DNA from: Novosphingobium sp. MD-1
GTDB lineage: Bacteria; Pseudomonadota; Alphaproteobacteria; Sphingomonadales; Sphingomonadaceae
Direction: 5' to 3'
Length of the DNA stretch: 64,000 nt
NCBI RefSeq assembly: GCF_001014975.1
Contig: NZ_BBXA01000026.1
Location: 124,001 to 188,000, forward strand
How positions within the stretch are numbered: the stretch's first letter is position 1; every line of letters begins with the position of its first letter. This document shows, one piece after another, positions 42,527 through 51,191 of the stretch. The notes beneath the pieces were generated by a model. The model was given only the letters and a program-made list of their open reading frames with translations, was not told the origin of the DNA and did not search any database. Position numbers and translations under genes: made by a program.

Positions 42527-44008
42527 ATGGCCGAATTTCCAAAAACCCCGAGTTTCACGGGCTTCAACACGCCGTCGCGGGTGGAGGCGGATATCGCCGA
42601 TCTGGCCCACGATGGCACGATCCCGCAGGAGTTAAACGGCGCTTTCTACCGCGTCCAGCCCGACCCGCAATTTCCGCCGCGGCTGGGCGACGACATCGCC
42701 TTCAACGGCGACGGCATGATCACCCGGTTCCACATCCATGACGGCCAGTGCGATTTCCGCCAGCGCTGGGCGAAGACGGACAAGTGGAAGCTGGAGAACG
42801 AGGCCGGAAAGGCGCTGTTCGGCGCCTATCGCAACCCGCTGACCGATGACGAGAGCGTGAAGGGCGAGATCCGCTCCACCGCCAACACCAACGCCTTCAT
42901 CTTCGGCGGCAAGCTGTGGGCGATGAAGGAGGACAGCCCCGCGCTGGTCATGGACCCGGCGACGATGGAAAGCTTCGGCTTCGAGAAGTTCGGCGGCAAG
43001 ATGACCGGGCAGACCTTCACCGCGCATCCCAAGGTGGACCCGGCGAGCGGCAACATGGTGGCGATCGGCTATGCCGCATCGGGCCTGTGCACCGACGACG
43101 TGACCTACATGGAAGTCAGCCCGACGGGCGAACTGGTGCGCGAGATCTGGTTCAAGGTGCCCTATTACTGCATGATGCACGACTTCGGCATTACCGAGGA
43201 TTACCTGGTGCTGCACATCGTGCCCTCGATCGGCAGCTGGGAACGGCTGGAACAGGGCAAGCCGCACTTCGGATTCGATACGACGCTGCCGGTCTATCTG
43301 GGAATCATCCCCCGCCGCGATGGCGTGACCGACGCCGACATCCGCTGGTTCAAGCGCGATAACTGCTTCGCCAGCCACGTGCTGAACGCCTGGCAGGAAG
43401 GCACGAAGATCCACTTCATCGTGCCCGAGGCCAAGAACAACATGTTCCCGTTCTTCCCCGATGTCCACGGTGCGCCGTTCAACGGGATGGAGGCGATGAG
43501 CCGGCTGACCGACTGGGTGGTCGATATGGCCTCCAACAGCGAGGATTTCGCCGAAATCCGTCCGCTGACCGATACCGCCAGCGAGTTTCCGCGCATCGAC
43601 GACCGCTTCACCGGCCGCAAGACGCGCTATGGCTGGGGGCTGGAAATGGACATGAAGCGACCGGTCGAGCTGCGCGGCGGCAGTGCCGGCGGGTTGCTGA
43701 TGAACTGCCTGTTCCTCAAGGACTTCGAGACCGGTGCCGAACAGCACTGGTGGTGCGGCCCGGTCAGCAGCCTGCAGGAGCCGGCGTTCGTCCCGCGCGC
43801 CAAAAACGCGCCCGAAGGCGATGGCTGGATCGTGCAGGTCTGCAACCGGCTGGAGGAACAGCGCAGCGATCTGCTGATCTTCGACGCGCTCGATATCGAG
43901 AAGGGGCCGATCGCCACGATCCACGTCCCCATCCGCCTGCGCTTCGGCCTGCACGGTAACTGGGCCAATGCCGAGGAGATCGGCCTGCTGGAAGCGGAGG
44001 CCGCGTGA
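42527..44008 (+). CDS. Lignostilbene alpha,beta-dioxygenase (carotenoid cleavage oxygenase family)
   Basis: A 493-residue non-heme iron dioxygenase that splits the central double bond of 4-hydroxystilbenes such as lignostilbene into two aromatic aldehydes. The four iron-binding histidines fall at His167 (TAHPKVDP), His218 (CMMHDFG), His284 (FASHVLNAW) and His476 (LHGNWANA). The residues that hold the substrate's 4-hydroxyl in LsdA-type enzymes are present at Phe59, Tyr101 and Lys134. These positions agree with Novosphingobium NOV1 and Sphingomonas LsdA as I remember them. AAGGAGG precedes the ATG. The DUF3237 gene downstream overlaps it. Expected products from lignostilbene are two vanillins. 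Confidence 0.92.
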   Translation: MAEFPKTPSFTGFNTPSRVEADIADLAHDGTIPQELNGAFYRVQPDPQFPPRLGDDIAFNGDGMITRFHIHDGQCDFRQRWAKTDKWKLENEAGKALFGAYRNPLTDDESVKGEIRSTANTNAFIFGGKLWAMKEDSPALVMDPATMESFGFEKFGGKMTGQTFTAHPKVDPASGNMVAIGYAASGLCTDDVTYMEVSPTGELVREIWFKVPYYCMMHDFGITEDYLVLHIVPSIGSWERLEQGKPHFGFDTTLPVYLGIIPRRDGVTDADIRWFKRDNCFASHVLNAWQEGTKIHFIVPEAKNNMFPFFPDVHGAPFNGMEAMSRLTDWVVDMASNSEDFAEIRPLTDTASEFPRIDDRFTGRKTRYGWGLEMDMKRPVELRGGSAGGLLMNCLFLKDFETGAEQHWWCGPVSSLQEPAFVPRAKNAPEGDGWIVQVCNRLEEQRSDLLIFDALDIEKGPIATIHVPIRLRFGLHGNWANAEEIGLLEAEAA

Positions 44009-44478
44009 ATCCGCCGGTAAGCCCGCCCGGCCTCGAATTCGTCTACGAGGCCACGGGCGATCTCGAACCGCCGCGCCCGATCGGCGAAACCTATGACGGG
44101 ACGCGGCGGATCATTCCGATCGTGGGTGGCGGACGCGTGGAAGGGCCGCTGATCAGCGGAAAGCTGGTTGGCAACGCGGCGGACTGGCAACTGACCCGCC
44201 CCGACGGAGTGACGGTGGCCGACGCGATCTATGCACTGGAGACCGACGACGGCGTGGTCATCCAGATCCGCAACCGTGGCCTGCGCCACGGCCCGCCCGA
44301 GGTGATGCAGCGGCTCGCCGCCGGAGACGCGGTCGATCCGGCGGAGTACTATTTCCGCACGGTGCCGGAATTCATCGCGCCCAAGGGCCGGTATGAATGG
44401 ATGAACCGCTCGATCTTCATCTGTTCGGGCGCGCGCTTCCCGCTGGGCATCAAGCTGTGGGTCTGGCGCGTGCTGTAG
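44005..44478 (+). CDS. DUF3237 family protein
   Basis: A 157-residue protein of DUF3237, a small beta-barrel family of unknown function. Family segments are LEFVYEATGDLEPPRPIGET, GGGRVEGPLISGKLVGNAADWQLTRPDG, YALETDDGVVIQIRNRGLRHG and PEYYFRTVPEFIAP-like text. The GTG start overlaps the stop of the dioxygenase gene (GTGA), which implies coupled translation and a linked role. It could bind a stilbene or aldehyde intermediate, but nothing in the sequence proves this. Confidence 0.8.
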   Translation: MNPPVSPPGLEFVYEATGDLEPPRPIGETYDGTRRIIPIVGGGRVEGPLISGKLVGNAADWQLTRPDGVTVADAIYALETDDGVVIQIRNRGLRHGPPEVMQRLAAGDAVDPAEYYFRTVPEFIAPKGRYEWMNRSIFICSGARFPLGIKLWVWRVL

Positions 44479-44498
44479 CAGCGAATGCGTTGGTTACA

Positions 44499-44582
44499 TC
44501 GTCATGGCGAGGGGCGCAGCCCCGCGGCAATCCCGAGCGGCACGTGGAACTCTGGATTGCTCCGCTGCGCTCGCACTGACGA
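44499..44582. repeat. Dispersed palindromic intergenic repeat, copy 4
   Basis: TCGTCATGGCGAGGGG and CTCGCACTGACGA edges with TCCCGAG and CTCTGGATTGC inner arms. It is the most degenerate of the four copies and shares the GGGGCGCAGCCCC block with copies 1 and 3. Confidence 0.75.
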
Positions 44583-44605
44583 TGCCGGGGTGGAACCGCC
44601 TGGTT

Positions 44606-44836
44606 CTAAAGCCGGAGCCGGCCGGCCTGTTCGTGCCGCAGGCAGTCGAAAATCTTCGACCCTGCCATGAACACGGCGGCGGTGCAGGCCAGGAACAGCA
44701 GCTTGCCGCCGAAGCCGGGATAGACCGACAGGTAAACCTGCCCGCGCTCGACCGCGCCCAGCGCCAGCGCATAGATGATGGCGCAGGCCTCAAAGCGAGT
44801 CTTGATGACGAAAAGGCGACCGAGCTTTCCGAACAT
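44606..44836 (-). CDS. Small conserved membrane protein
   Basis: A 76-residue protein. An amphipathic start (MFGKLGRLFVIKTRFEA) leads into a helix (CAIIYALALGAVERGQVY), a short YPGFGGK turn and a second membrane helix (LLFLACTAAVFMAGSKIF). GGGGAT precedes the ATG at 44836. I believe similar small proteins are widespread in sphingomonads, but no function is known. The frame is bounded by a palindromic repeat downstream. Confidence 0.7.
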   Translation of the reverse strand: MFGKLGRLFVIKTRFEACAIIYALALGAVERGQVYLSVYPGFGGKLLFLACTAAVFMAGSKIFDCLRHEQAGRLRL

Positions 44837-45035
44837 TGTTATCCCCTGCGCCGCTGCGTCCTTCTCTGCGGGGACGGCCGGCGCCATTTTACAACCACCA
44901 GTCAGCAATCATCGTGCCAGCCCCGGATTTCCGGGAAAGGGCAAGGTTAACTGGATGGTAACTGTAAAACGCGGCGACAGGTAAGGAAATCTGCGGGTCC
45001 CGATGTTCCAATGTGGGAGTGATCCCGCTGTGGCG

Positions 45036-46301
45036 TCAGGCCAGCGCACCAAGGTCCAGCGCATCGAGCAGGCCCGCGCGCGCCGCTCGCACCGTGGTGG
45101 CAAGCGTTTCGGAGCCGAGATCGGCCGGATCGATCTGTTCGGGCCAGAGCCGGGCGATGAGGGCCTCGATCCGATCGGCCTTCGCCTCGTCCAGCAGGAA
45201 GCGCGGATCGACCGTGGCGGGATCGGCCACCACGCGCAGCCGCAGGCAGGCGGGACCGCCACCGTTGGCCATCGATTGCCGCACGTCCACCGGCAGCACG
45301 CGGCGGATCGGGCCGTTGCCGGCCAGCATCCCGTCCAGCCAGCCGCGCACGGCGGGATTTTCCCAGGCTTCCAGCGGGATTACCAGGCCCATGTCGCCAT
45401 CGGGCAGTGTCAGCAACTGCGCGTTGAACAGATAGCTGCGGATCGCGTCGGCCAGGCTCACGGCGGCGGCGGGCACGATCACGATCTCCGCCTCGGGCAG
45501 TTTCGCGCGGATCGCGGCATAGGCGCCCTCGGGGTCGGCGAAGGCCTGTTCGTGGGTGAACAGCACGCGTTCGTTGGCGACGGCGACCACGTCGTTGTGG
45601 AAGGCGCCGGCGGCGATCGCCTCGGGCGCCTGTTCGATGAACAGCGCGCGTTCGGGATCGAGGCCGTGCAGCCGGGCGACGGCGCGGCTCGCCTGTTCGT
45701 GCTGGCGCGCCGGAAACGCGCCGCCGGTGCGGCCATAGACGAAGATCTCGATGCCGGGCGCGTCGTGCCGCGCGGCCATGCGCATGTGGTTGGCCGCGCC
45801 TTCATCGCCGAAGCACGACGGAACCGCACCATGGAGCGCGAAATGCGCCGTGTCGGCAAAGGCGAGCGCGAGCTGGCGGGCGGTGTCCGGCCATTCCTGC
45901 GAGCGGTGGAGCATTGTCACGAGGTTGGCGGGGGTCAGGTGGCACCGGCCGTCGGCGGTATCGGGGCCGGGGCTGACCGTGGCGGCGTTGGCGGTCCACA
46001 TCGACGAGGCCGACCAGGCCGCCGCGCGCAGCCGGCGCTGCACCGGATCGCCTTCGTCGATCGCGGTCAGGCCCATGGCCTCCACCAGCGTGGAATTGGG
46101 CCGGGGCAGCGGCGCGAAAAAGCCCTGCGCCAGCCCCAGCGCCAGGTTGTGCCGCATCTTGGCCACGCCCTGCAGCGCGGCGGCGCGCGGATAGGAGACA
46201 TCGCCGGCATGGCTGGCCGAGGCGAGGTTGCCGAGGCTCAGCCCCGCGTAGTTGTGGCTCGGGCCGACGATGCCGTCGAAGTTGATTTCCACCAGTTTCA
46301 C
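45036..46301 (-). CDS. astB: N-succinylarginine dihydrolase
   Basis: A 421-residue enzyme of the arginine succinyltransferase (AST) pathway that hydrolyses N2-succinylarginine to succinylornithine, ammonia and CO2. VEINFDGIVGPSHNYAGLSLGN at the N-terminus is the family signature, and the catalytic Cys is in NGGGPACLRLRVV near residue 345. It is slightly shorter than the enterobacterial enzyme. It follows astA by 27 bases. astC, astD and astE are not in this window. Confidence 0.93.
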   Translation of the reverse strand: MKLVEINFDGIVGPSHNYAGLSLGNLASASHAGDVSYPRAAALQGVAKMRHNLALGLAQGFFAPLPRPNSTLVEAMGLTAIDEGDPVQRRLRAAAWSASSMWTANAATVSPGPDTADGRCHLTPANLVTMLHRSQEWPDTARQLALAFADTAHFALHGAVPSCFGDEGAANHMRMAARHDAPGIEIFVYGRTGGAFPARQHEQASRAVARLHGLDPERALFIEQAPEAIAAGAFHNDVVAVANERVLFTHEQAFADPEGAYAAIRAKLPEAEIVIVPAAAVSLADAIRSYLFNAQLLTLPDGDMGLVIPLEAWENPAVRGWLDGMLAGNGPIRRVLPVDVRQSMANGGGPACLRLRVVADPATVDPRFLLDEAKADRIEALIARLWPEQIDPADLGSETLATTVRAARAGLLDALDLGALA

Positions 46302-46328
46302 AGGAGACTCCGTCCGGTTCGCGCGGCC

Positions 46329-47342
46329 TTAGCGTTCCACATGCCAGATCCTATCGCCCTCGCGCACGTCCAGCGCGGCGGCGGCCATGGGATCGAGCGT
46401 CACCCCGTCACCATCCTCCCCGATTTCCGCGAAGGTGCAACGGAAGGTGGAAAGGTGGCCGGTGGCGGCGAGCGCCTTCTTCGGATTGTCGGGCGGGCAG
46501 ACCCGTACCACTTTCACATGGCGCGCCTCGGCGATCGACTTCACCCGGTCGGTGCGCGCGGTCATCGTCGGGCCGCCATCGAAGATGTCGAAATAGCCTT
46601 CGTTGGCAAAGCCTTCGCCTTCCAGCATGCGCATCGCGGCGCGGCCCGAAGGGTGGGGCAGGCCGATCGCGCTGCGCGCCGAATCGGGCAGCATCGCGAT
46701 ATAGACCGGGTGCTTGGGCATCAGATCGGCGATGAACTGGTTGCCATTGATGGCGTTGAAATAGTCCGCTTCCTGGAAGCTCATGCCGAAGAAGCGCCCG
46801 GCCACGCCATCCCAGAAAGGCGATCCGCCGCGTTCGTCGATGATGCCGCGCAATTCGGCCAGGATGCGGTCGGAAAAGCGCGCGCGGTGCATGGCGATGA
46901 ACAGGTAGCGGCTGCGCGCCAGCAACATGCCGAGGCCGCCCGCGCGCTCGGACGGGTGCAGGAACAGCCCGCCGACCTCGCTCGACCCTTCGAGATCGGT
47001 GACGAGGTTGAGCATTTCGGCGCGGAAGGTGCGGCCCAGCTCCTTGGAATGCTGGGTCAGCGTGGCCATGCGATAGGAATAGAACGGCCACTGCAGACCG
47101 ACGCGCGTGAAGAGCTGCGCGGTGCCGCGCACTTCGCCGGTCTCGATGTCCTCCAGCACCAGCACGAACAGCTCGTCGCCGCCCGTTTCCTCGGTGCCAT
47201 AGGCTTCGGCCGAGCGGTCGAGCTTGGCCTGCAGCGCCTTGCGGTCGGGCGGCAGGTTGGTGAAGCCGCCACCGGTCAGCTTGGCCATCTCGTACAAGTG
47301 CTGGAGGTCCTGCGCGCTGGCGGCGCGGATACGGTGCGTCAT
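46329..47342 (-). CDS. astA: Arginine N-succinyltransferase
   Basis: A 337-residue enzyme that transfers succinyl from succinyl-CoA to the alpha-amino group of arginine, the first AST step. Conserved blocks include MAKLTGGGFTNLPPDR, GGLFLHPSERAGGLGMLLARSRYLF, SPFWDGVAGRFFGMSFQEADYFNAINGNQFIADLMPKHPVY and IFDGGPTMTARTD. The homology decides the ATG at 47342, although the frame stays open further upstream. It is five bases after an M20 hydrolase gene. Confidence 0.93.
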   Translation of the reverse strand: MTHRIRAASAQDLQHLYEMAKLTGGGFTNLPPDRKALQAKLDRSAEAYGTEETGGDELFVLVLEDIETGEVRGTAQLFTRVGLQWPFYSYRMATLTQHSKELGRTFRAEMLNLVTDLEGSSEVGGLFLHPSERAGGLGMLLARSRYLFIAMHRARFSDRILAELRGIIDERGGSPFWDGVAGRFFGMSFQEADYFNAINGNQFIADLMPKHPVYIAMLPDSARSAIGLPHPSGRAAMRMLEGEGFANEGYFDIFDGGPTMTARTDRVKSIAEARHVKVVRVCPPDNPKKALAATGHLSTFRCTFAEIGEDGDGVTLDPMAAAALDVREGDRIWHVER

Positions 47343-47347
47343 GACGG

Positions 47348-48553
47348 TCAGTTGCCTCCGGAAAGCCGGTGAAGGACCAGCGCGGACAAGGCCGCGCGTT
47401 CCGCCAGCGAGGATACGATCAGGAATTCGTCGGGCGAATGGATCGCGCCGCCGCGCACGCCCATCGTGTCGACCACGGGCACGCCCAGCGCGGCGATGTT
47501 GTTGCCATCGCAGACCCCGCCCGAACTTTGCCAGCGGATCGGTTGCCCCAGCGCCGCGCCGCAATCGCGGACCAGCCCGAACAGCGCCTCGGCCGGGGGA
47601 TCGAGCGGCTTGGGCGGGCGCGAGAGGCCGCCGTGGAGGTGGATGGAGACTTCATGCTCGCGCTCGATCTCGGCGATCAGGCCGCGCAGCGCCACGGCGA
47701 AGCGATCGGCATCGGTCACCGCGCGCGGGCGAATGTTGAAGCGCAGCACCGCGTGATCGGGCACCACGTTGTTGGCCGAACCGCCGTCGATCCGCGCGGG
47801 ATTGACCGAAAGCGTGGCCGTTTCCATGTGCTTGAGCCGCAGGGCGAGATCGGCGGCCGCGACGATCGCGTTGCGCCCGTCCTGCGGATTGCGCCCGGCG
47901 TGGGCGGAGCGGCCGGTGACGATCAGCGAAAAGTTGCCGCTGCCCGCGCGCGCGCCGGCCAGCGTGCCATCGGGCAAGGCAGAGGGTTCATAGGTCAGCG
48001 CCGCCGCCTTGCCGCGCGCCAGTTCCGCGATCAGCGCGGCGGAGGCGAGGCTGCCGGTCTCCTCGTCCGAGTTGATCATCACGTCGTAGCCGACGTTGCC
48101 GGCCGCCACGCTGGTTTCGAACGCGGCGAGCGCGGCCAGGATCACCGCGATCCCGCCTTTCATGTCGGCGACGCCGGGGCCGTTCAGCGTCTCGTCGTCC
48201 AGCCAGCGCTGCTGCTGGAAGGCGTGGGTGGCCGGAAACACGGTGTCCATGTGCCCGGTCAGCAGATAGCGCCGCGCGGCCTGTGGGCGGACCGAGAGCA
48301 CGAAATGCGCGCCGTGGCCCACTTCTTCCTCGCGCCCGTCCGCCGCGATGGCGGTCACGCGCGCGGGTTCAACCTTGCGGATTTCTCCCGGCAGATCGGA
48401 AAAGGCACCGGCCAACAGGTCCCACTGCCGCGCCAGACCATCGAGATTGCGCGTGCCGGTGTTGACCGCGCTCCACGCCTGCACCTGCGAAAGCATGGCG
48501 TCGGCATTGAACCGGCCGACGAGATCACGTTCTGTCGCTGAAAGCTGTTGCAT
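47348..48553 (-). CDS. M20-family metallohydrolase in the AST cluster
   Basis: A 401-residue zinc-dependent M20/M25/M40 hydrolase. The catalytic and metal ligands are in LTGHMDTVFP, GPGVADMKGG, SDEETGS and the late VDTMGVRGGAIHSPDEF. A dimerisation domain with SGNFSLIVTGRSAHAG lies in the middle. Family members remove acyl groups from amino acids (ArgE, DapE) or peptides. Immediately before astA-astB, it could deacylate a succinylated intermediate, in place of the M14-like AstE which is absent here; this is inference. Confidence 0.85.
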   Translation of the reverse strand: MQQLSATERDLVGRFNADAMLSQVQAWSAVNTGTRNLDGLARQWDLLAGAFSDLPGEIRKVEPARVTAIAADGREEEVGHGAHFVLSVRPQAARRYLLTGHMDTVFPATHAFQQQRWLDDETLNGPGVADMKGGIAVILAALAAFETSVAAGNVGYDVMINSDEETGSLASAALIAELARGKAAALTYEPSALPDGTLAGARAGSGNFSLIVTGRSAHAGRNPQDGRNAIVAAADLALRLKHMETATLSVNPARIDGGSANNVVPDHAVLRFNIRPRAVTDADRFAVALRGLIAEIEREHEVSIHLHGGLSRPPKPLDPPAEALFGLVRDCGAALGQPIRWQSSGGVCDGNNIAALGVPVVDTMGVRGGAIHSPDEFLIVSSLAERAALSALVLHRLSGGN

Positions 48554-48638
48554 ATGTAACCGGTGTAGCCGCTGCCGCGGGCGGGGTGAACCCCCGTTGG
48601 CAGAGGACCGTGCCGGTTACAATTGGTTCAGTCTCCGG

Positions 48639-48785
48639 CTAGGCTCTGCGACCGGTGAACAGCTGGAACAGACCCACGACGATCGCCACCACCAGCACCA
48701 GGTGGATCAGGCCAGCGGTGATCTTGAACACGAATACGCCCAGCAGCCACAGCACGAGCAGCACGACGGCGATGGTCATCAGCAT
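48639..48785 (-). CDS. Lmo0937-like small membrane protein
   Basis: A 48-residue protein, almost entirely two hydrophobic helices: MTIAVVLLVLWLLGVFVF and GLIHLVLVVAIVVGLFQLF, ending TGRRA. This is the usual size and shape of the lmo0937 family, found widely and often induced by stress. AAGGA lies eight bases before the ATG at 48785. Function is unknown. Confidence 0.8.
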   Translation of the reverse strand: MLMTIAVVLLVLWLLGVFVFKITAGLIHLVLVVAIVVGLFQLFTGRRA

Positions 48786-48900
48786 GGTTGGCATCCTTTT
48801 TCGGGTGCTGCCGGGTCGTCTGCTGAGAGCCGCCCGGCGCTTTCCTGTTTCGATGCCCATCTACGCCGAAGCGCCGCTTTGGTTCCTGGTTACGTAACGT

Positions 48901-49980
48901 TCAGGCGCCCGCCTTGACCGCGAAGGACCACGCCGTTTCGGCGAGCGGCGTGACCCGTTCCGACATCTGCCGGGCATGGGCGCTGGAAGCGGTGCCATCG
49001 ATCACGCGCTTCTTGATGCCCTGGATGATCCCGGCCAGGCGGAAGAAGTTGTAGGCGAAGTACCAGTTCAGATCGGGCACGCCATCGCGCCCGGTGGCAG
49101 CGCAATAGCGTTCGACGATCTCTTCCAGTTCGGGAATGCCCAGCGCCTTGCGATCAAGGTCCATCACGCCCGACCGGCCGCCGTTCTCGGTCACCCAGGC
49201 GAGCGCGACATAGGTGAAATCGGCCAGCGGATCACCCAGCGTGGACAGTTCCCAGTCCAGCACGGCGGCGACGCGGGCCTCGGTGGGCGCGAAGATCATG
49301 TTGTCGATGCGGTAATCGCCGTGGACCACCGAGGTGCGCGTCTGTTCGGGCAGCGTGGCGGGGAGCCATGCGATCAGCCGCTCCATCATGTCCATGTGTT
49401 CGGTTTCGGCCAGCTTGTACTGCTTGGTCCAGCGATCGACCTGCCGGCCGAAGTAGTTGCCGGGCTTGCCGAAATCCGAAAGCCCCGCCGCCTCGATGTC
49501 CGCGCTGTGTAGCGCCGCCAGCGTGTCGATCATGGCATGATAGGTCTGGCGGCGGAAATCGGGCGTGGCGCCGGGCATGGCGCCATCCCAGATCGTGCGG
49601 CCTTCGACCATGCCCATGACGTAGAACATCGATCCGACCACCGAATCGTCGGTGCACAGGCCATATTGCGGCGCCACGGGAAAGCCCGTCTTGGCCAGCC
49701 CGGCCTGGACGCGGTGTTCGCGATCGACCGCGTGCGCGGAGGGCAGCAGCTTGCCGAACGGCTTGCGCCGCAGCACGTAGCTGCCCGAAGGCGCGTCGAT
49801 GCGGTAGGTCGGGTTGGATTGCCCGCCCTTGAACTTGCGCACCGTCAGCGGCCCCCGGAAGCCCGACACGTTGGCCGCGAACCATTCGGTCAGGCGCGCT
49901 TCGTCGAGCCGGTCGGCCCCTTCGGGCACGACCGTTCCGGTAAAGGCGGCCTGGGCGTCGATCGGGGCCGGTTCGCTCAT
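48901..49980 (-). CDS. Phosphotransferase family protein (aminoglycoside phosphotransferase/ACAD10-11-like)
   Basis: A 359-residue kinase-like protein of the APH/ACAD11 type. FKGGQSNPTYRIDAPSGSYVLRRKP forms the nucleotide-binding strands, SVVHGDYRIDNMIF is the Brenner-like catalytic loop with Asp, and VLDWELSTLGDPLADF carries the metal-binding Asp. In mammals the homologous domain of ACAD10/11 phosphorylates 4-hydroxyacyl-CoA before dehydration. Here the gene overlaps a Zn-dehydrogenase (ATGA) and lies near acyl-CoA dehydrogenase genes, consistent with that type of hydroxy-acid breakdown. Antibiotic resistance is unlikely. Confidence 0.85.
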   Translation of the reverse strand: MSEPAPIDAQAAFTGTVVPEGADRLDEARLTEWFAANVSGFRGPLTVRKFKGGQSNPTYRIDAPSGSYVLRRKPFGKLLPSAHAVDREHRVQAGLAKTGFPVAPQYGLCTDDSVVGSMFYVMGMVEGRTIWDGAMPGATPDFRRQTYHAMIDTLAALHSADIEAAGLSDFGKPGNYFGRQVDRWTKQYKLAETEHMDMMERLIAWLPATLPEQTRTSVVHGDYRIDNMIFAPTEARVAAVLDWELSTLGDPLADFTYVALAWVTENGGRSGVMDLDRKALGIPELEEIVERYCAATGRDGVPDLNWYFAYNFFRLAGIIQGIKKRVIDGTASSAHARQMSERVTPLAETAWSFAVKAGA

Positions 49981-51068
49981 TGGTCGAACACGATCACCGA
50001 ACGGGCGGAATGGCCCTGCTTCATCTTCTCGAAGCCTTCGTTGATCCCTTCCAGCGGAATGCGCTCGGCAATGATCGTGTCGAGATCGAGCAGGCCGCGC
50101 ATGTAGAAATCGACCAGGCGCGGCAGGTCCACCGGGAAGCGGTTCATGCCCATGATCGCGCCTTGCAGCTTCTTGCCCGAAAGCAGGTCCATCGCCGGCA
50201 GGGCGACCGCGTGGTTCAGCGGCATCATGCCCAGGATCGTGGCGGTGCCACCCCGGCGCAGCGACTTGACCGCGAGTTCGCCCGAAGCCGGCCGCCCCAC
50301 CGCCTCGATCGCGTGATCGACACCGCCCTTGGTCAGTTCGAGGATCTGCTTGGCCGCATCGGGGGCCATCGCATCGACCACGTCGGTCGCGCCCAGCTTC
50401 TTCGCCAGTTCCCGCTTTTCCGGCATCGGATCGGCGGCGATGATCCGTCCGGCGCCGGCGATCTTCGCGGCGTTGACGGTGGCAAGGCCCACGCCGCCGC
50501 AGCCGACCACGGCCACGGTTTCGCCCGGCGTCACCTTGCAGGCGTTGAACACCGCGCCGGCGCCGGTGGTCACCGCGCAGCCGATCACCGCCGCGCGATC
50601 GAGCGGCATCTCCGGATTGATCGCGACGCAGGCATGTTCGTGCACCAGCATCATTTCCGCGAAGGCGGACAGGTTGAGCATCTGGTTGACCGCGCTGCCG
50701 TCGCTGGCCCGCGTCAGGCGCGGCGCTTCGCCGGCGCCCCGCCGCGTGTCGCCGCCCAGGCACAGCGCCATGCGGCCGGTCACGCAGAACTCGCAGTGCC
50801 CGCAGAAGGCGGACAGGCAGGTGACGACCGCGTCGCCCTTCTTCACGGTGCGAACTTCGCTGCCCACCGCTTCGACGATGCCGGCCGCTTCATGGCCCGG
50901 CACGGCGGGCAGCGGGTGGGGATAGGTCCCCTCGATGAAATGGAGGTCCGAATGGCACAGGCCGCAGGCCGCCGTGCGGATCAGCACCTCATGCGGGCCG
51001 GGCTTGGCAATGGCGAGCCGGTCGATTTCCAGCGGCTGGCCGGGCTTTTCGAGAATGGCGGCTTTCAT
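49977..51068 (-). CDS. Zinc-dependent alcohol dehydrogenase (MDR superfamily)
   Basis: A 363-residue medium-chain dehydrogenase. Catalytic zinc ligands are Cys and His in ACGLCHSDLHF and PGHEAAGIV. Structural zinc is held by CLSAFCGHCEFCVTGRMALC, and the nucleotide site is VVGCGGVGLATVNAAKIAGAGRIIAAD. It resembles the glutathione-independent, class-III-like group that accepts medium- and long-chain or aromatic alcohols. The gene overlaps the phosphotransferase gene by ATGA and follows an acyl-CoA dehydrogenase on the same strand. Confidence 0.88.
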   Translation of the reverse strand: MKAAILEKPGQPLEIDRLAIAKPGPHEVLIRTAACGLCHSDLHFIEGTYPHPLPAVPGHEAAGIVEAVGSEVRTVKKGDAVVTCLSAFCGHCEFCVTGRMALCLGGDTRRGAGEAPRLTRASDGSAVNQMLNLSAFAEMMLVHEHACVAINPEMPLDRAAVIGCAVTTGAGAVFNACKVTPGETVAVVGCGGVGLATVNAAKIAGAGRIIAADPMPEKRELAKKLGATDVVDAMAPDAAKQILELTKGGVDHAIEAVGRPASGELAVKSLRRGGTATILGMMPLNHAVALPAMDLLSGKKLQGAIMGMNRFPVDLPRLVDFYMRGLLDLDTIIAERIPLEGINEGFEKMKQGHSARSVIVFDQ

Positions 51069-51137
51069 GTGTGCTTTTCCTTTGTGGTCCCCATCGGGAC
51101 GGAGCAGGGTGAGCGTTTGCGGCGGAGCGCCCGACCG

Positions 51138-51173
51138 GCCCACCCCCACCCCCTCCCGCGTGCGGGAGGGGGG
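51138..51173. repeat. Short CTCCCGC hairpin repeat, copy 4
   Basis: GCCCACCCCCACCCCCTCCCG CGT GCGGGAGGGG between the Zn-dehydrogenase start and the acyl-CoA dehydrogenase stop. Inverted relative to copy 1. Confidence 0.7.
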
Positions 51174-51191
51174 AGTTGGCGCCAGAGAGGC

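Noticed and set aside
48901..49980. Aminoglycoside resistance kinase
   Set aside because: The kinase-like motifs are shared with the ACAD10/11 group, and the context is acyl-CoA catabolism, not resistance.
49814..50763. Open frames continuing the phosphotransferase frame far upstream through the Zn-dehydrogenase gene
   Set aside because: The phosphotransferase homology starts at the ATG overlapping the dehydrogenase stop codon. The upstream frame is an out-of-frame shadow.
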